Origin: Dirofilaria immitis
Lineage: Eukaryota; Nematoda; Chromadorea; Rhabditida; Onchocercidae
DNA: 64,000 nucleotides
Direction: 5' to 3'
NCBI GenBank assembly: GCA_024305405.1
Contig: JAKNDB010000103.1
Location: 1,736,001-1,800,000, forward strand
Shown here in pieces: positions 51,979-64,000 of the stretch. Made by a program: the position numbers and the translations under genes. Below the pieces are notes generated by a model. The model saw only the letters and a program-made list of their open reading frames with translations. It was not told the origin of the DNA and did no database searches. The stretch's first letter is position 1, and each line of letters opens with the position of its first letter.

Positions 51979-54900
51979 TCAACTTCCTGATTCCATCAAC
52001 TCGGCTGATTTTCTTGGTTCGTATCCATAAAAAAATGTCGAAAAAATAACAATCATTGCACCAATAGCAAAAATCCTTCAAAAAAGCAACGAATTAAGGC
52101 TATTAAAAGAAAAAAGATCGGATGAAAAAATGATAAAATTTTGGAGAATAGGAATATAACAATGCAATTAGAAATATTGTTTCGTTGTGACAGTAATAGA
52201 AAAAATTCCAGCCAGACATTCGTGAACATGAATTTTAAGTACTAACATTTTTTCCTCGCTGAACAAAAAAAAAATTTATATCGAAAAAGAATCACAGTCT
52301 AATATTTCTAAACTCGTTTTTTTATAGGACACTTTAGACCGGTTTTGTCAAAATAAAGAATTCTGAAGTCCGGCTTCCCAAACTTTAAGACAAAAAACTT
52401 GCAATGATGGTTGAAAATCATCCAACAACCAATAGGATATTAAGCTGGATAATACAATTGAAAGCGATACAGCGAAACCTTTTAGTATATTATCTGCATA
52501 TTTCACTACGAGAGCCACAACAAGTCCTCCATAAGCCTGAAATTCAGTGAAAAATTTGAAGAAAAAAATTAATGATTTAAAGAAATTAGGAGAATTTCTG
52601 ACCAAAAGCTAACTCAAGAATTTAGAAATCGAAGAGCGAAAAGATGATGTACATATTATATATATATATATGGGTAGTCTACGGATATTCGCAATGGAGA
52701 TTTTAAAATTTTGCTGGTTTCCAATTGCAAAAGAATTAAAAAATGATAATGTTTTCTCTTAGTTCATACTTTGTCACGAAGTTATTATATGGTATGCAAT
52801 ACAGAAGCCATTACGAAATATGAATGAAGAAAATATATATAATGTCATTCCTTAATTCTTCAGTGAAATTAAAACTTGTTAATCGTATTTGAATGTAAAT
52901 ATTCTGAACAGTATTTTTTACTGTAAATTCGGATTTCAACTTAGACTGAGAATGCAACCGATACAACATTCATTATATATCCAATTTCACCTTATTATCA
53001 GATTATCAAATTCCTGTGTTCGACTGGGTTAAGCATACTTCGTATCAATCAAATAATCATTTCCTGCCTTTCTCATTTTATTGCGCAAACTTTTTGTATT
53101 TTCAATAATATTATAAACACTTTTAAAATTTCGACTGGAAATACTAAAAAATGAAGAAATTATATCTATAAGTAAAACCAAAAATGCAAAATTTCACAAA
53201 CCTGAAGTAGAACAACAATCCAAATTATGCTGTTATATCCTTGGAAAAATCCGTATTCATTTACTTGTTTAAAATCGTAGAACCAGACCATAAAGAATCC
53301 ACCAAAAATACTGAAGAATGCTGTAACACGATCACTTCAGGAAAATTTGAAAATTTCCAAAACAATTTTTTAGATATATCTTGCAGCTCCACTGCAGCAA
53401 TTTTCTTTAAATATTCAAATTCATGGAATCTAGTTAGATTTTATATATCGAAATTAGGCTGATTTTCAGAAAGATGACATCGGTTAACATTAGTGAAAAT
53501 TTTTACTTCAAAATTTTGCTTCAACTTAAGGTCTAACTACCAATTTTAAATTAAATTATAAAAACAAATTTAAAAATGCACCAAGTTGTAAATTCCGCAT
53601 CCAGAGTGACACCGAAGAACTTTTCAAGACTTTTTCAAAATAAACACCCGCAAAACCACTCAAGAAACAAGCTGCAATGACACTGAACAATCCGACCATT
53701 TTATCCGAATCTGATGATAAGGAAGATTTTGTTGTTGATGATGCTACTTTACCCAAATCCTTAGGCAACTAAAATTGATCGTTTCTATGGAATTTGATGT
53801 TAACGGCAAAAGATAAAAAGAGAATCCTGGCAAAATAGGTTAGGTTCTCTTTGTTAAGGAATCAACTTATAAATCTTCTTTATTATTCTCAATTTTTGGG
53901 AGATGTATCAATCAGAGATGCTTAAAATCTAAGGAGTATGTTATGAACCATGAAAAATTTTGCAACAAACATACTTGTACTAAAGCGACTCAATCATTAG
54001 CAGCAATAATGATAACCATTTTTGACCATCCAATTTTTCCCTAGCAATGCTACGGAAAACAATGCTGTTGTGAGGATTTTTAATTGATAAGTTACCTTGA
54101 AAATTGATGAAAAACAATGAAATATTTACACAGATATGCAATTGTTTCTTAATTCGTTGCATAAATTTAACAAAAAATATTTCTGCAATTTTAATTTTAT
54201 TATTCTATGTTAAAAACGGAAAAGCTACTATTTATTTGTTTACTTATCTAATATCTAATCTGACTACTTATCAAAATAACACAGAGCTACATTACATCTG
54301 CAATAACTCAACGTATCTTCACAAAATCCTCATATCGCTTTTCACTAATATTACAACTGAATTGGAAATTAACTACAAAAAAAAAATGAAATTATGATGA
54401 TGTAAAGCTTGAAATAATTTTAATGTAAAACTTGAACGTTTAAAGTATATCTCTGATTTGGAAATCTAATCCAGTATTCATTTTAATTACTAACTCATTT
54501 ACTATCGATACAGTTACCTGATAAGTAGCTGCATCAAGCTTCGACAGAGCCAGAAAAAGGAAATTATTTTGTACGACATATAGAAATGCAGGAACTGCCA
54601 TTTTCAAAGCATCCTGCGATTTGATATAACATTCCGCGTAAACTTCATTTATGAATCCTACATATTTCCAGGCTAGAAATAATGTTAGTCTTTTTTTCTT
54701 AAAACTGAAGGGAAAAACAATTATATATTATATAAAACAATTTATTTGTAGGTCCTACATTTTCCACTAACTTCATGTTGTTAAAATTCAAAATAGAAAA
54801 TTGGCAATCTCAAAGTTTCGAGATAACAGCATCTCACTAGTTGTCTAACTGAAGATAAAGAGAAAAGCATTCTTTTCGAAACAATTTAACTCTCAGCTAA

Positions 54901-55791
54901 AGACAACAACTAATTTTCACATTATTTTCGTTCTATAAGAATATACTCACAGTGCTGATATGCGATAAAGATAATACATGTAAAAAGTTTGATTATTTCA
55001 GCAGTAGCTATAGCTGTCGATGAAAGATATCTGAAATGAAACGCTGAAAGACTCCGCTTATACTTCTTAACCGCTACACGCTAAGTAAAACATTTCATGA
55101 AATCTTTAAAATTACTTTAAAATGAAGAAAGTCAATTCCTTGAAGATATAATTAAAACGTCACTTGGCAGGAAAATTCAACCTATTAAATTTGATTAAAA
55201 CTTTATGCCAAATTTCTCTAAAGCTTTTGAATCTAGTAGTTAATATATATTTGTAGTGAAAACGCTCTCAACTGCACTAACAACGTAAAGGATGATGAAT
55301 TCTCACTGAGCTGTTTAAAGTAATTTTGATATGACATTATACATGTGATTCGCGTAATCTACAACAAAAATAATTCATATAAATGAAACAATGTCAATTT
55401 CATGAATAATTACAATACGATATGAGGATGTACCTCACCTAAGCGAAACATATATGCAATAAACAAGTAGGTTAATCAGACTAATTACAAAAAAATCAAT
55501 GGTTTTTGAATTAAAGCTTAAAATTTCAGGACAACTGCAAAGTATTTAGATCAAACCTTGGTCCATCGATTTTTGCACACGCGAATAGTGTAAGGTTAGG
55601 ACAAGAACTGTCGTTTGAAGAATTAATACAATCAATGATAGCCATTTCAAATTCATTCCACCCGTCAAGTAGCAATACAACTTATTTCTCATCGACGAAT
55701 GCTGCAGACAGGACGAAACCGATGAAAATCTAGAAGGCAATAGTGATTCGCCCTCTCGCTGATCCAGATGATGCACCATGTTACTTTTCAT
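51979..55791 (-). CDS. UDP-sugar transporter of the SLC35A family (Golgi)
   Basis: This is a multi-pass Golgi antiporter of the UDP-galactose / UDP-GlcNAc / CMP-sialic acid class, which imports nucleotide sugars for glycosylation. Minus-strand exons are 55557-55791, 54951-55043, 54518-54672, 53975-54095, 53582-53768, 53202-53320, 52399-52536 and 51979-52075. Diagnostic segments are [19 protein letters not shown] (first membrane span), [58 protein letters not shown], the hallmark [20 protein letters not shown], and [18 protein letters not shown] followed by a stop. The first in-frame ATG is 55791, giving an acidic cytosolic tail of about 58 residues; ATG 55779 is an alternative. Exon 4 is 121 nt where the family alignment (41 residues, VTYQ to VQ) needs 123. 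Single bases are missing near 54039-54044 and 53988-53993. The exon 7 to 8 junction (CAA then G ATT TTT) is also out of phase. The substrate cannot be told from sequence. Confidence 0.9.
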
Positions 55792-58192
55792 TACAATGCA
55801 AGTATCACTAATGCAACAACTGCTTCTCAACGTATTTCTTGTCTTCTTAATGATTGAAACTTAGGGTCGTATGCTGAATAATTGCTAACAGTAATTAAGT
55901 TTAATTATTATCAGCAACCAAATTTTCACACTAAAGTTTATTATGTCCAGATTGTTCTAATTTGACATAAAATATACCAATGAAGCGGAGTTTTCTCTGC
56001 AATATAAATCTTCATTGTGTTTGAATTATAGAAGAATGAATTTATAGCTTCTGTAAATCATAAGGATTATTATAAGATAGAAGAAATTTTCCAACTTAAT
56101 TCTGATTTGATTATGACCTGAATAATACGGTATATTAAAGGAGTATCAACTGATAGTTGATTCCGATTTCAGTGATCGCTTATTCAAGTCAACAAATATT
56201 ATCATTTGACTGCATCGTGATGTTTCTAAGCATTTTACTATTCTTCAATACTACCCTAACCAAGGAATCCACATGTTATCAGTCAGTCAATGGCACGTTC
56301 TGTTAATATATCCTAATGATAGCGCTTGATAGGATAGAATAAGGAGTGTCATCGTTCAATTTATTGATCCAAATTTTTAGGAAAAGAAATTATCAATGTT
56401 ATGGAAAGTAAAAATAATTTTTTAGTTTATAAAACTAAAGGATATTTATAAGATTTTTGAATAATTCTATGAAAAACCAACATTATATTACTTTAGAAAA
56501 ATTGCAAAAGATTTTATGTAAAAATTCGTTTGGAAAAGAGCTATTCATTCGATAGTTCTCAGGAAAGATAAATTATTCATTTGAAGAATAAAATGTCTCG
56601 AAAAACTTATTTTATGGAAATTTACGGAAAATGGCACTTTTAAATATGATTCCGAATGAAATTACTAAAAACTAATTCTGTGAAAAGTTTTGTCCTAAAC
56701 TGAGAAATCACTTCAGCATTTATTTCATCGGTGCATTTTGCATAATCATCCATGTTAATCAAAATAAATCAGTTTGCAGAAACTTTTGAAAATTAAAACT
56801 AATTCAAAACATATATCAAATTTAATTTGAGAAATAATCTGTAATCATTTATTTAAGCATTAATTTAAAGAATCATAACATGACTGTTCTTCCTATTCGA
56901 AAGATAACGATGGAGTAGTAACCAAGACAAGCTAAACCAGTTTTCGAAATTTTCTAGAAAAAATGAATGGAAGTAAGAAATTTCAGTATCAGAAAGAAAA
57001 ACCATACTCAAAAGTAAAAGTGACAAAATTTGCATCATCAGACTTCCGTAATTTTAAACTATTACTAATCATACTCTCGAATCATTCCGATTTTATATTT
57101 TTCTTGCTTCTATGTTCCACTAAACCAAAATTAATTTCCAACTTGCTTGGAATGAGAGATTCTAGAAATTTCATATTAGAAAAACAGCTATTATAACTTT
57201 CCAGATCTGCTATAAAAAACTATCTGAAAAAAGCCAATTTCATCAAGTTATTATTTTTATGCAGATATAAATTTAAAAGATCAAAATTTAGATTTCGACT
57301 GGTATCAGTAATATTCTAATTCGAATTCTGCATTAGTTTTACTACGACACTTTGAGTTAGTTTTAAAATCATTTTTGCAACTCTAGTAATTTAATTAACT
57401 AAACGACAATCATCATTCATCTGAATATCTTTTTCGAAAAAAAAGAAAAAGATAAATGAACATGAAATAAATTAAAAACGCAATACAAAAATATTACTAT
57501 CATCAACTCTGAACTTCCTAATTTCATGATTTATGTAAAACTATGAAATAAGTACTATTAAAAACTATTGCAATAACGAGTTTCTGTTTTTCTCATTTCT
57601 TTTCGAATTCTTTGCTTTTTAAATTCATTTTCATACACACTGAGATGGAATCATACAACTATTACAAACAAAATTTTATTGTTTTTTAAAATAGTAAGAG
57701 GAATTTCTTTCTTACTATTTTGAGATTTCAATTTTATTTTCTTTTAATTTTTTAAAAATTTTAATAAATTTATGAACCTAGAAGTTGAATAAATTATGGA
57801 AAAACATAGAAACATCCTTTTTATATTTTTGAAAAATTATTAGTATTAAATTAATTGTAACGGATGGATTCATAGAATTTATTGTAGTAAGAAAATTTAA
57901 AAAGTTGACTGATAATTATTAGTTTCGCAATCTAATTACTTTTTTTCAAAATAATTATTAAATTTTTTTGCAAAAAACTCCCCATCAATGACAGATAAAA
58001 TATCAAATAGTAATTGATATCTTTTAGTCAATTAATCAACAAAAGCCAATAAAGAATTTAAACGGTGATGTAATCTATAGATTAATGCTATTTTTAAAAT
58101 GCATTTTGTTTAATTATTTGAATTAATTAGGTTTTAACTATAACTTTCTTGTCTCTCTATATTCTTTTAATTTTTTACATTTAATTTTCAGT
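55792..58192. other. Intergenic region between two divergent genes
   Basis: Upstream sequence of both the transporter (minus) and the secreted MIG-18-like gene (plus), so promoters for both should lie here. I see only AT-rich sequence with T and A runs. A plus-strand open frame at 56963-57196 starts with ATG but its codons follow the local AT composition and it matches nothing I know. No promoter element can be supported. Confidence 0.45.
58185..58192 (+). promoter_or_regulatory. Acceptor site one base before the start codon (possible trans-splice site)
   Basis: TTTTCAG at 58185-58191 is the nematode 3' splice consensus, and the ATG of the secreted protein follows after a single T. Such tight spacing is typical of spliced-leader addition in nematodes, though a cis intron with a non-coding first exon would look the same. 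No spliced-leader gene is in the window. Confidence 0.5.
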
Positions 58193-59582
58193 ATGTTATG
58201 GTTTTATATATCTGCAATAATATTACCTACAATAGAATGTAATAATTTGATGAAAATTTCAGCTAATATAACAGCTTGGTTAGCTTCCGGTAATCCACCA
58301 ATGATTATTCTACAAAACAACCAAATGATTCCATTAACAATTGATTGCCATCAAAATGGAAAAATATACAAGGAAGTAGGGAATAAATTAAAAATTGTAT
58401 TGAAATGAAATCGTTTAAACTTTTCATAAATTAAAATTTTTCTTAGTATAAATTCAATAATATTTACGCTTTTCTTTTTTGCATCAGCTACTCAAATTTA
58501 AAATTTAGGGCGAAAGTTGGTTTACAGGACATCTTCTGTATAAATGTTCAAAATTCGGCATTCACACCATACTCGGTAAGCATTTATGATTTGTAACAAT
58601 TATATCATCACAATCGCATCACGGATTTTAACTAATGTTATTAAGAAATTTAAATAAAATTTAAAATTGTCTCAGTAATTTGCAGAAATGACTTCATCAA
58701 CAAATTTAAATAAAAAGTAATAGAAGATTGAAATTTCAAAAGAAAAATCAAGTCAAAATAATAGATCGAAATATTAAAACTTATACTTTTTCTTATTTTT
58801 ACCGCAAATTAGAAATTTTTTAGGTTGTCGTACAAGAAAAGGTCGACCAATGAATATCGGTGAGACATATATTGATGATTTTATCGCTTATCAATGTTTC
58901 AAGGAAAATTCCAATATATATTATCGAGAATCTCCGTGTGATTTGTTAGGCGAACCGTCATGTTCTTCATTTAAACAAAAGGGACCTATAAATTGTTTTA
59001 TTGATCTAATGATTGCAATAAAATTTGCGATATTAACCGTTTTTCCTTTTCCAAATTATTTCACTTTTTAAAAATAATGTAAAAATGATATTTTTAGTAA
59101 GGAAAAGCAATGAATTAATAAAATAAAAAAATTATTTTTCTTTGTATAAAAGAATCATAAATAATGATGCAAATTTCAATCACAAAAAGTTATATTTCAG
59201 AAACCAACAAAGCTACCTGTAGCCAATTCATTGGATCGCACTGGTAAAATGAAATTCGGTCATCCATCAGTAATTTGCTTCCAATATTTATGCAATAGTT
59301 TAAAAAAAATTTCTTTTAAGAGCTTTCAGAAGTTTGAAAAAATTTTTCAAAAAAAATGAACGATGAATGATAAAAACTGAATTCTTGATTCGCTAAGTTC
59401 TCAAAATGACAGAATAATATTATCCAATTTTATAGATAGGTGATTTACCACAAGGTTGGAAGATCGTAGACTCAAATGGAGAAATCATACCGTTAAGTCG
59501 AATTAGAGTTGTAGCTTCCTATCTGGTAAATTCAACACCTACAGTGACGGTTTGTTTCGCTGCATTACGATCATCTCATTAA
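58193..59582 (+). CDS. Secreted MIG-18-like fibronectin-I-type domain protein
   Basis: Exons are 58193-58375, 58509-58575, about 58829-59041, 59201-59269 and 59436-59582. The N-terminus (MLWFYISAIILPTIEC) is a signal-peptide-like hydrophobic stretch. Two cysteine-paired repeats follow: CHQNGKIYKEGESW...LLYKC...GC, then CRTRKGRPMNIGETYIDD...YQC. Each has the C-x-GK/GR-x-GE-x-W/Y-x-YxC spacing of the MIG-18-like fibronectin type I domain of nematode secreted proteins. The tail contains IGDLPQGWKIVDSNGEIIPL, also typical of that group as I remember it. The first two junctions match in phase (0, then 1). The exon 3 donor is uncertain: the in-phase choice near 59041 is a weak GTTTTT site. The end could be the stop at 59580-59582, or splicing at the GTTTGT after ACG could lead to further exons. 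Family members act in extracellular matrix or cell migration; the role here is inferred only. I am fairly sure it is a real secreted protein, less sure of the family. Confidence 0.72.
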
Positions 59583-60959
59583 TCACAGTTATAATAAGCA
59601 AGTGTAATGATAGTATTATCGATATGGCATATTTTACGATCAAAACAGAGTTTTCTGATAGGTTTTTTTTAGGTTTAGATAAGAAATAAAGATAAAATTA
59701 TATAACCGATACTATTGACAATTGATGCATAACATCTATTATTTTTAGACAGAATCTAAAATATGGAATAATATTCCATTTTATCATTTTACAGATTCAG
59801 AGAAAAACTAAACGACAAATGGATAAGAATATTTCAACATCATAGCCATCCATGATAAAATGACAAAATGATAAAAGGTACACATGATTTTTGATGATGA
59901 CATCAATTCAGTAAATCTGAAATAAAAAAATTCTTACTGCTGAATTATATACAGGAAAGATAATGATTAGATTAATGGTCTGCAAGAAATTAACATTAAT
60001 TATTCTTACATCTAATATCTAAAACTTAATATAATGTTAGATTATTTAATGCACTAATAATTTTAATAAATTTCCAGCCCGATATTGTGATAAATAGAGA
60101 GAAGGAAATCAGCTGGATTTATAGCAAATGAAATCAAAACAAACAATTTATGCGTAATTGGAATCTGCCAATAAATAATATATTAGGAAAAAAGTTTAAA
60201 ATTTCAACTGAAAGTAAAATTTATATGTCCAACAAAATGCACTATGTTAAAGTAATAGTCCTTCGTAATATTTCATTATGTCGATTTTAATTCTCATTAA
60301 TTTTAATATGCATTTCAAATATCGGGATTATAAAAATAAAAAATCATTCAGTGAACACATTATCAGTTGTTTTGTCAGAAATTTATGCAATCAGATAACT
60401 TCCACAATTTCTATCAGATGGAGTTCCTAATGAGGTATAATCAAATATAATCATCATAATTATATACGAGTTTAATTTACAGGCATTGCAACTAATAAAT
60501 AAGAAATTCATATAAATCTAAATGCAAAATTGTTTCATCATAAATCAGATTTACATAAACTATAATTAACAATGTTACCGCAATCACACAATTGAAAATC
60601 ATGATTCTAACAATGAATAATTAAAGTAGACTGTCAATAAGCAATAAAGATGAAAAGAATTAGCAACGACAATGATAGTATAAGACAATGATAATTGTTG
60701 AAGATGGTAATAGCCATGATAAAATTATGATTACTAAATATGAACAATAAAGTGTAAAATGTTATGAAAGGATTTAATCATTATCATTAGATGGGGACGT
60801 CAAAGGAAAACAAGTGGGATCTAATAGGAAGGAAAATTAGAAGCTTTAAAGGAGTAAATTTCGATCGAAAGGATCAGTTTGTCAGTTTGGTAACTTCGAT
60901 AAGTAACGATAGTTAACTCCAATACTTTCAGCAATTCAAGCGACAGCTAGATGGAGCAA

Positions 60960-61270
60960 AAGTCAAGGGTCAAGGCAGTAAAGCGGAAGAGTCACAACAA
61001 AAAAGATTTACGACGAAATCCTGCGACTGCTAGTATCATTTGTTCATTGGCTGTGGATTATTCATTTAATCTATATCATTGTTTTAACCTTTTGTTCACA
61101 CCATTGTATAAATACAGTATTGTGCTATAATATTTTGTAACCTAATAAAACCTATTGTTGACCTACACAAGTCACAATAGTAGGAACGATCAATTTCCCA
61201 TCAACAAGAAACAAAGAAGAGGATTCTGTTTTTAATTCTGAAGGGAAAGAAAAGAGCAATATACCATTCC
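60960..61270 (-). repeat. Dispersed repeat family, copy E (inverted)
   Basis: The reverse complement reads through the same landmarks as copy A: TTGATGGGAAATTGATCG, TTCCTACTATTGTGACTTG, CAACAATAGGTTTTATTAGG, a TACAAAATATTATAGC core, ATGATATAGATTAAAT, then TAGCAGTCGCAGGATTTCGT and an extension ending near 60960. It is the only inverted copy seen and resembles A more closely than B or D does at the GATGGGAAATTGATCG end. Confidence 0.7.
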
Positions 61271-62954
61271 AATGAAATTTCAAAATATTTTTCAAAATAG
61301 TGATGAAATAAATGGGATCCCGCTATGTTCTTTGCAATTCATCAAATTGAATCTTAAATTTCCTAATTTCAAAATAAAATTTTTGTGAATTTTAGTTATT
61401 AAAATCTCAAATTTAACTACTTCTTCTTTACAATTTTCAACTATCCATCATTGACAATACTTATGTCACCCTTTTGCTACTTTCATATATTATTGTCAAT
61501 AAAACATCAGCAAAAACAAAGAGATAATAATTATCATCCATTTCAAAGAATTTGATAAATCCATTAAAGTTTTAAGTAATAAGATACGAGAAATTAAACA
61601 TTGCTTCATTTAGTAGTGATAAAAAATGCTATTGACATCAACAGAGATTGATCTAAAAAACTGAAAAAGAAATGACGCTCCGCTAGTTTTTATTATTAGT
61701 TCCGGTCTTTCTTCTTTTTGTTTCTATAATTTGACGTCCTCATGGTCATCAACGCATAACGTTGAATTATGTATCCTTTTGAAATGAAAACATATTTTCT
61801 TCGATCTTTGACAATTTCTTGCTGTATAATCAGACAGTTTACCGACTTCAACAGTTTCTCGCATTATGCTTTATCCGTTGCTTTGCGATGGGATGAACTT
61901 AACTTTCGTTATCCCATCAAAAATGGTAATATACTGGTCCTCTTTATAAAATGAGCAAGGTGTATATATTATCGTTTAATTCCTATCGTTCTATTATTTC
62001 TTGAGTCGTGGATTCTCCTTTTCTGCTTCCAGAAATTTGTTTCTATGTTTCTTTGTTTGTTTCTTTGTTTCTATGTGCACTGATTTCTTCTCGTATTCCG
62101 AATTGCATGCTTGCATTCGAGTAACGTCGTCTTCCTAACCTTTTGCTTCGGAAAAATCGAAATATTTCATATTTTACATGATTCGCTATTTAACATAAAT
62201 GAATGTTATAACGTTTAATCTAAAGAATCATTTATCTAATTCTCATCTTTATTCTCCATTCCATACATTACCAATCTTATCTTCAAGAGCGGAATACAGT
62301 AAATTAATTCACATGTAAATATTTCTAATGTTATATATATAACAAAGTTTATGTAGAATTCAATAATTTTTTCCCCATCAAATTCCAATTTAATACAGGA
62401 TGGTATTTCAAACATTCCTATGGTGGGAATGTTTCTAAAAACATCTTCATATACGAGGGAGTTTTATTCATTTCAAGGGCTTTTTCCTAGAATCAGCAAC
62501 TCAATGAGTGATTCATCCAACTTTACCAACTATCCCGAGCAACCTGTTTGCTACCAAATATTTTAGTTTTGATTACAATTGCGATTGTGCGATGACTTCT
62601 TTACTATATTGTGTGTATTGCTAGACGTCAATGAACGTTATTGCGACCAGTTTCGTATTATTATAATAGACTCGTAAAGTGTTCGCTATGCCAACGACAT
62701 ACCTTTTCATCAAGCCTCTCTTTCTTTTTCTCACAAGAAACTCAGATACATTTTACAATACTTGCTAATTTCCTTAGGCAAATTCTCAGTTTGTGATTGG
62801 CCGATACATTAGTTGATTGCTATCCAATCTATTTCTTTTGTTTTATTGAAAAGTTTCAAGACTTTCTTTTCGTTAGAACATCACTTACCACAACCGTTAG
62901 TGGCATTCCTACTCATGGCACTAAAAACTCTTGGAAAATTATTTTATGATATTT

Positions 62955-63185
62955 GGGGAAAAGCATGCTTTTGTTTGTGTGTAATTTGTTTATTAATGAT
63001 TATTCTTGCTATTGTGATTCGGCTAGTTTAAAATAGGCTTTATTGAATTTATACGATATTATAATTCCTTTGCAACTATATCGTACTATTTGAACTTTAA
63101 TGTTCCTTGTACACCATGATCATTTCCCTTTGTTTTTGTACTGGTACTATTTGACCTTTTGACATTCTTATCTGCATATAACTAA
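62955..63185 (+). repeat. Dispersed repeat family, copy D
   Basis: It shares GTTTGTGTGTAATTTGTTT, TTCTTGCTATTGTGATTCGG, AAAATAGGCTTTATTGAATT and a diverged TATAC core with copies A and B. Further on, TACACCATGATCATTTCC and TTTTTGTACTGGTACTATTTG resemble the CACCATTGTACTGTTTTTG block of copy A. The middle block with TGATATAGATT is missing or too diverged to see. Confidence 0.6.
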
Positions 63186-64000
63186 TCACATATTTCGGCT
63201 TTCGCCGAAAGTATGATAAAACTGAATTGAAGATAAAAGTGATGAAACGCGCCATTTTAGTGATTAGCTTTATTTTTTCAGTGTATTTTTATGCTTTATT
63301 CCTATTTTGTAACTGAAATTTCAATTTTCAATTACTTTTCTTGAGCTGAAAATCTGGCATTCATACATATAAATATGGACAAGATGCAAATATACCGACT
63401 TCTCGAACATATTAACTTTACACCCAGGCCAATTCAATTATTAAGTATGGAAGATTTCGCTTTTAATTTTAATTTTTGTTCGGAGGAGAGGGAAAAAGAA
63501 GAAGGAGAGGATTTGTAATTTATTTAGTTATGAATTAATCTTCCATAGTTAATTTCTAACTCAAAATTCAGAATATTGCGACAAGTAATTAATTTTACAT
63601 CATATGAGCTCTAACAGATATCGTTCCGTTCACGCGGTAAAAAACTTTAATGTGTAATTGAAGAAATAAATAATTACTGTATACAATAATTATACTTACC
63701 AAAAACAATAACCATAATCCGATACAAAAATAATTTTAAGTTATTATTTTGTGTCAACGTTCAGTGATACTGGCATTACCATTAGGTAAAGTTTGATGAA
63801 AATTGCATAATCGGAGTGACATGATTAATTTATGAATCAAAACTAACAAATAATCCTTTGCTAATAGATTTTAATAAATTGCGAAATGGATCGTTTTAAT
63901 TTTTGTCATAATACATAAAATCAGTGCTTCAGCGAAAGTAGCACTATTACACTGTTTGATCACTGATAATATTATCACAAATATTCGAAATTTTATTTAT

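Larger units (their letters stand above)
59583..64000. other. Gene-poor 3' end of the window
   Basis: Apart from repeat copies D and E I recognise nothing here. Plus-strand open frames at 61769-61954 and 62813-63031 have hydrophobic translations; the second overlaps repeat copy D and is not a gene. A small GC-rich hairpin (TTTCGGC-TTTC-GCCGAAA) lies at 63193-63210, just beyond copy D. Confidence 0.5.

Noticed and set aside
54104..54397. 97-codon plus-strand frame
   Set aside because: It falls in an intron of the minus-strand transporter gene and has only AT-driven residues.
1..64000. tRNA, rRNA, spliced-leader RNA or CRISPR features
   Set aside because: I looked for a paired B-box and A-box, rRNA-like GC blocks, the nematode spliced-leader string and regularly spaced repeats with unique spacers; none was found.

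Overview
This is a strongly AT-rich eukaryotic window and almost certainly nematode nuclear DNA. Genes are split into many small exons separated by AT-rich introns with T-rich (C/T)AG acceptors. Long ORFs are absent, gene-free stretches full of simple repeats are extensive, and one gene carries a tandem MIG-18-like fibronectin-I-type pattern that I associate with nematode secreted proteins. A spirurid or filarial-type genome would fit, but I cannot fix the species. I see no CRISPR array, tRNA, rRNA or bacterial operon.

Layout: 1-13.7 kb has no convincing gene, only simple and tandem repeats. 13.7-20.8 kb is a coronin gene (COR-1 type, 12-13 exons, minus strand). 20.8-45.9 kb is about 25 kb without a recognisable gene. 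It holds tandem repeats, a few short coding-like islands of unknown identity and, at 36-39 kb, three copies of a degenerate dispersed repeat. 45.9-51.0 kb is a NIM1-family (AMPK-related) Ser/Thr kinase gene on the plus strand. 52.0-55.8 kb is an SLC35A-type UDP-sugar transporter gene on the minus strand. 58.2-59.6 kb is a small secreted MIG-18-like gene on the plus strand. 59.6-64 kb is gene-poor and holds two more copies of the dispersed repeat.

The four genes are unrelated neighbours: an actin regulator, a kinase, a Golgi nucleotide-sugar transporter and a secreted protein. They lie on mixed strands with kilobases between them, so there is no sign of an operon. The most notable signal is that the kinase and transporter genes, otherwise very well conserved, carry reading-frame lesions. 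The kinase has an in-frame stop in an upstream exon, a one-base loss in the glycine-rich loop and a phase conflict at the last exon. The transporter has two one-base losses in one exon and a phase conflict at its last junction. Coronin has one milder phase ambiguity. The simplest reading is homopolymer under-calling in the assembly; real decay is the alternative. I found no previously undescribed multi-gene system here.
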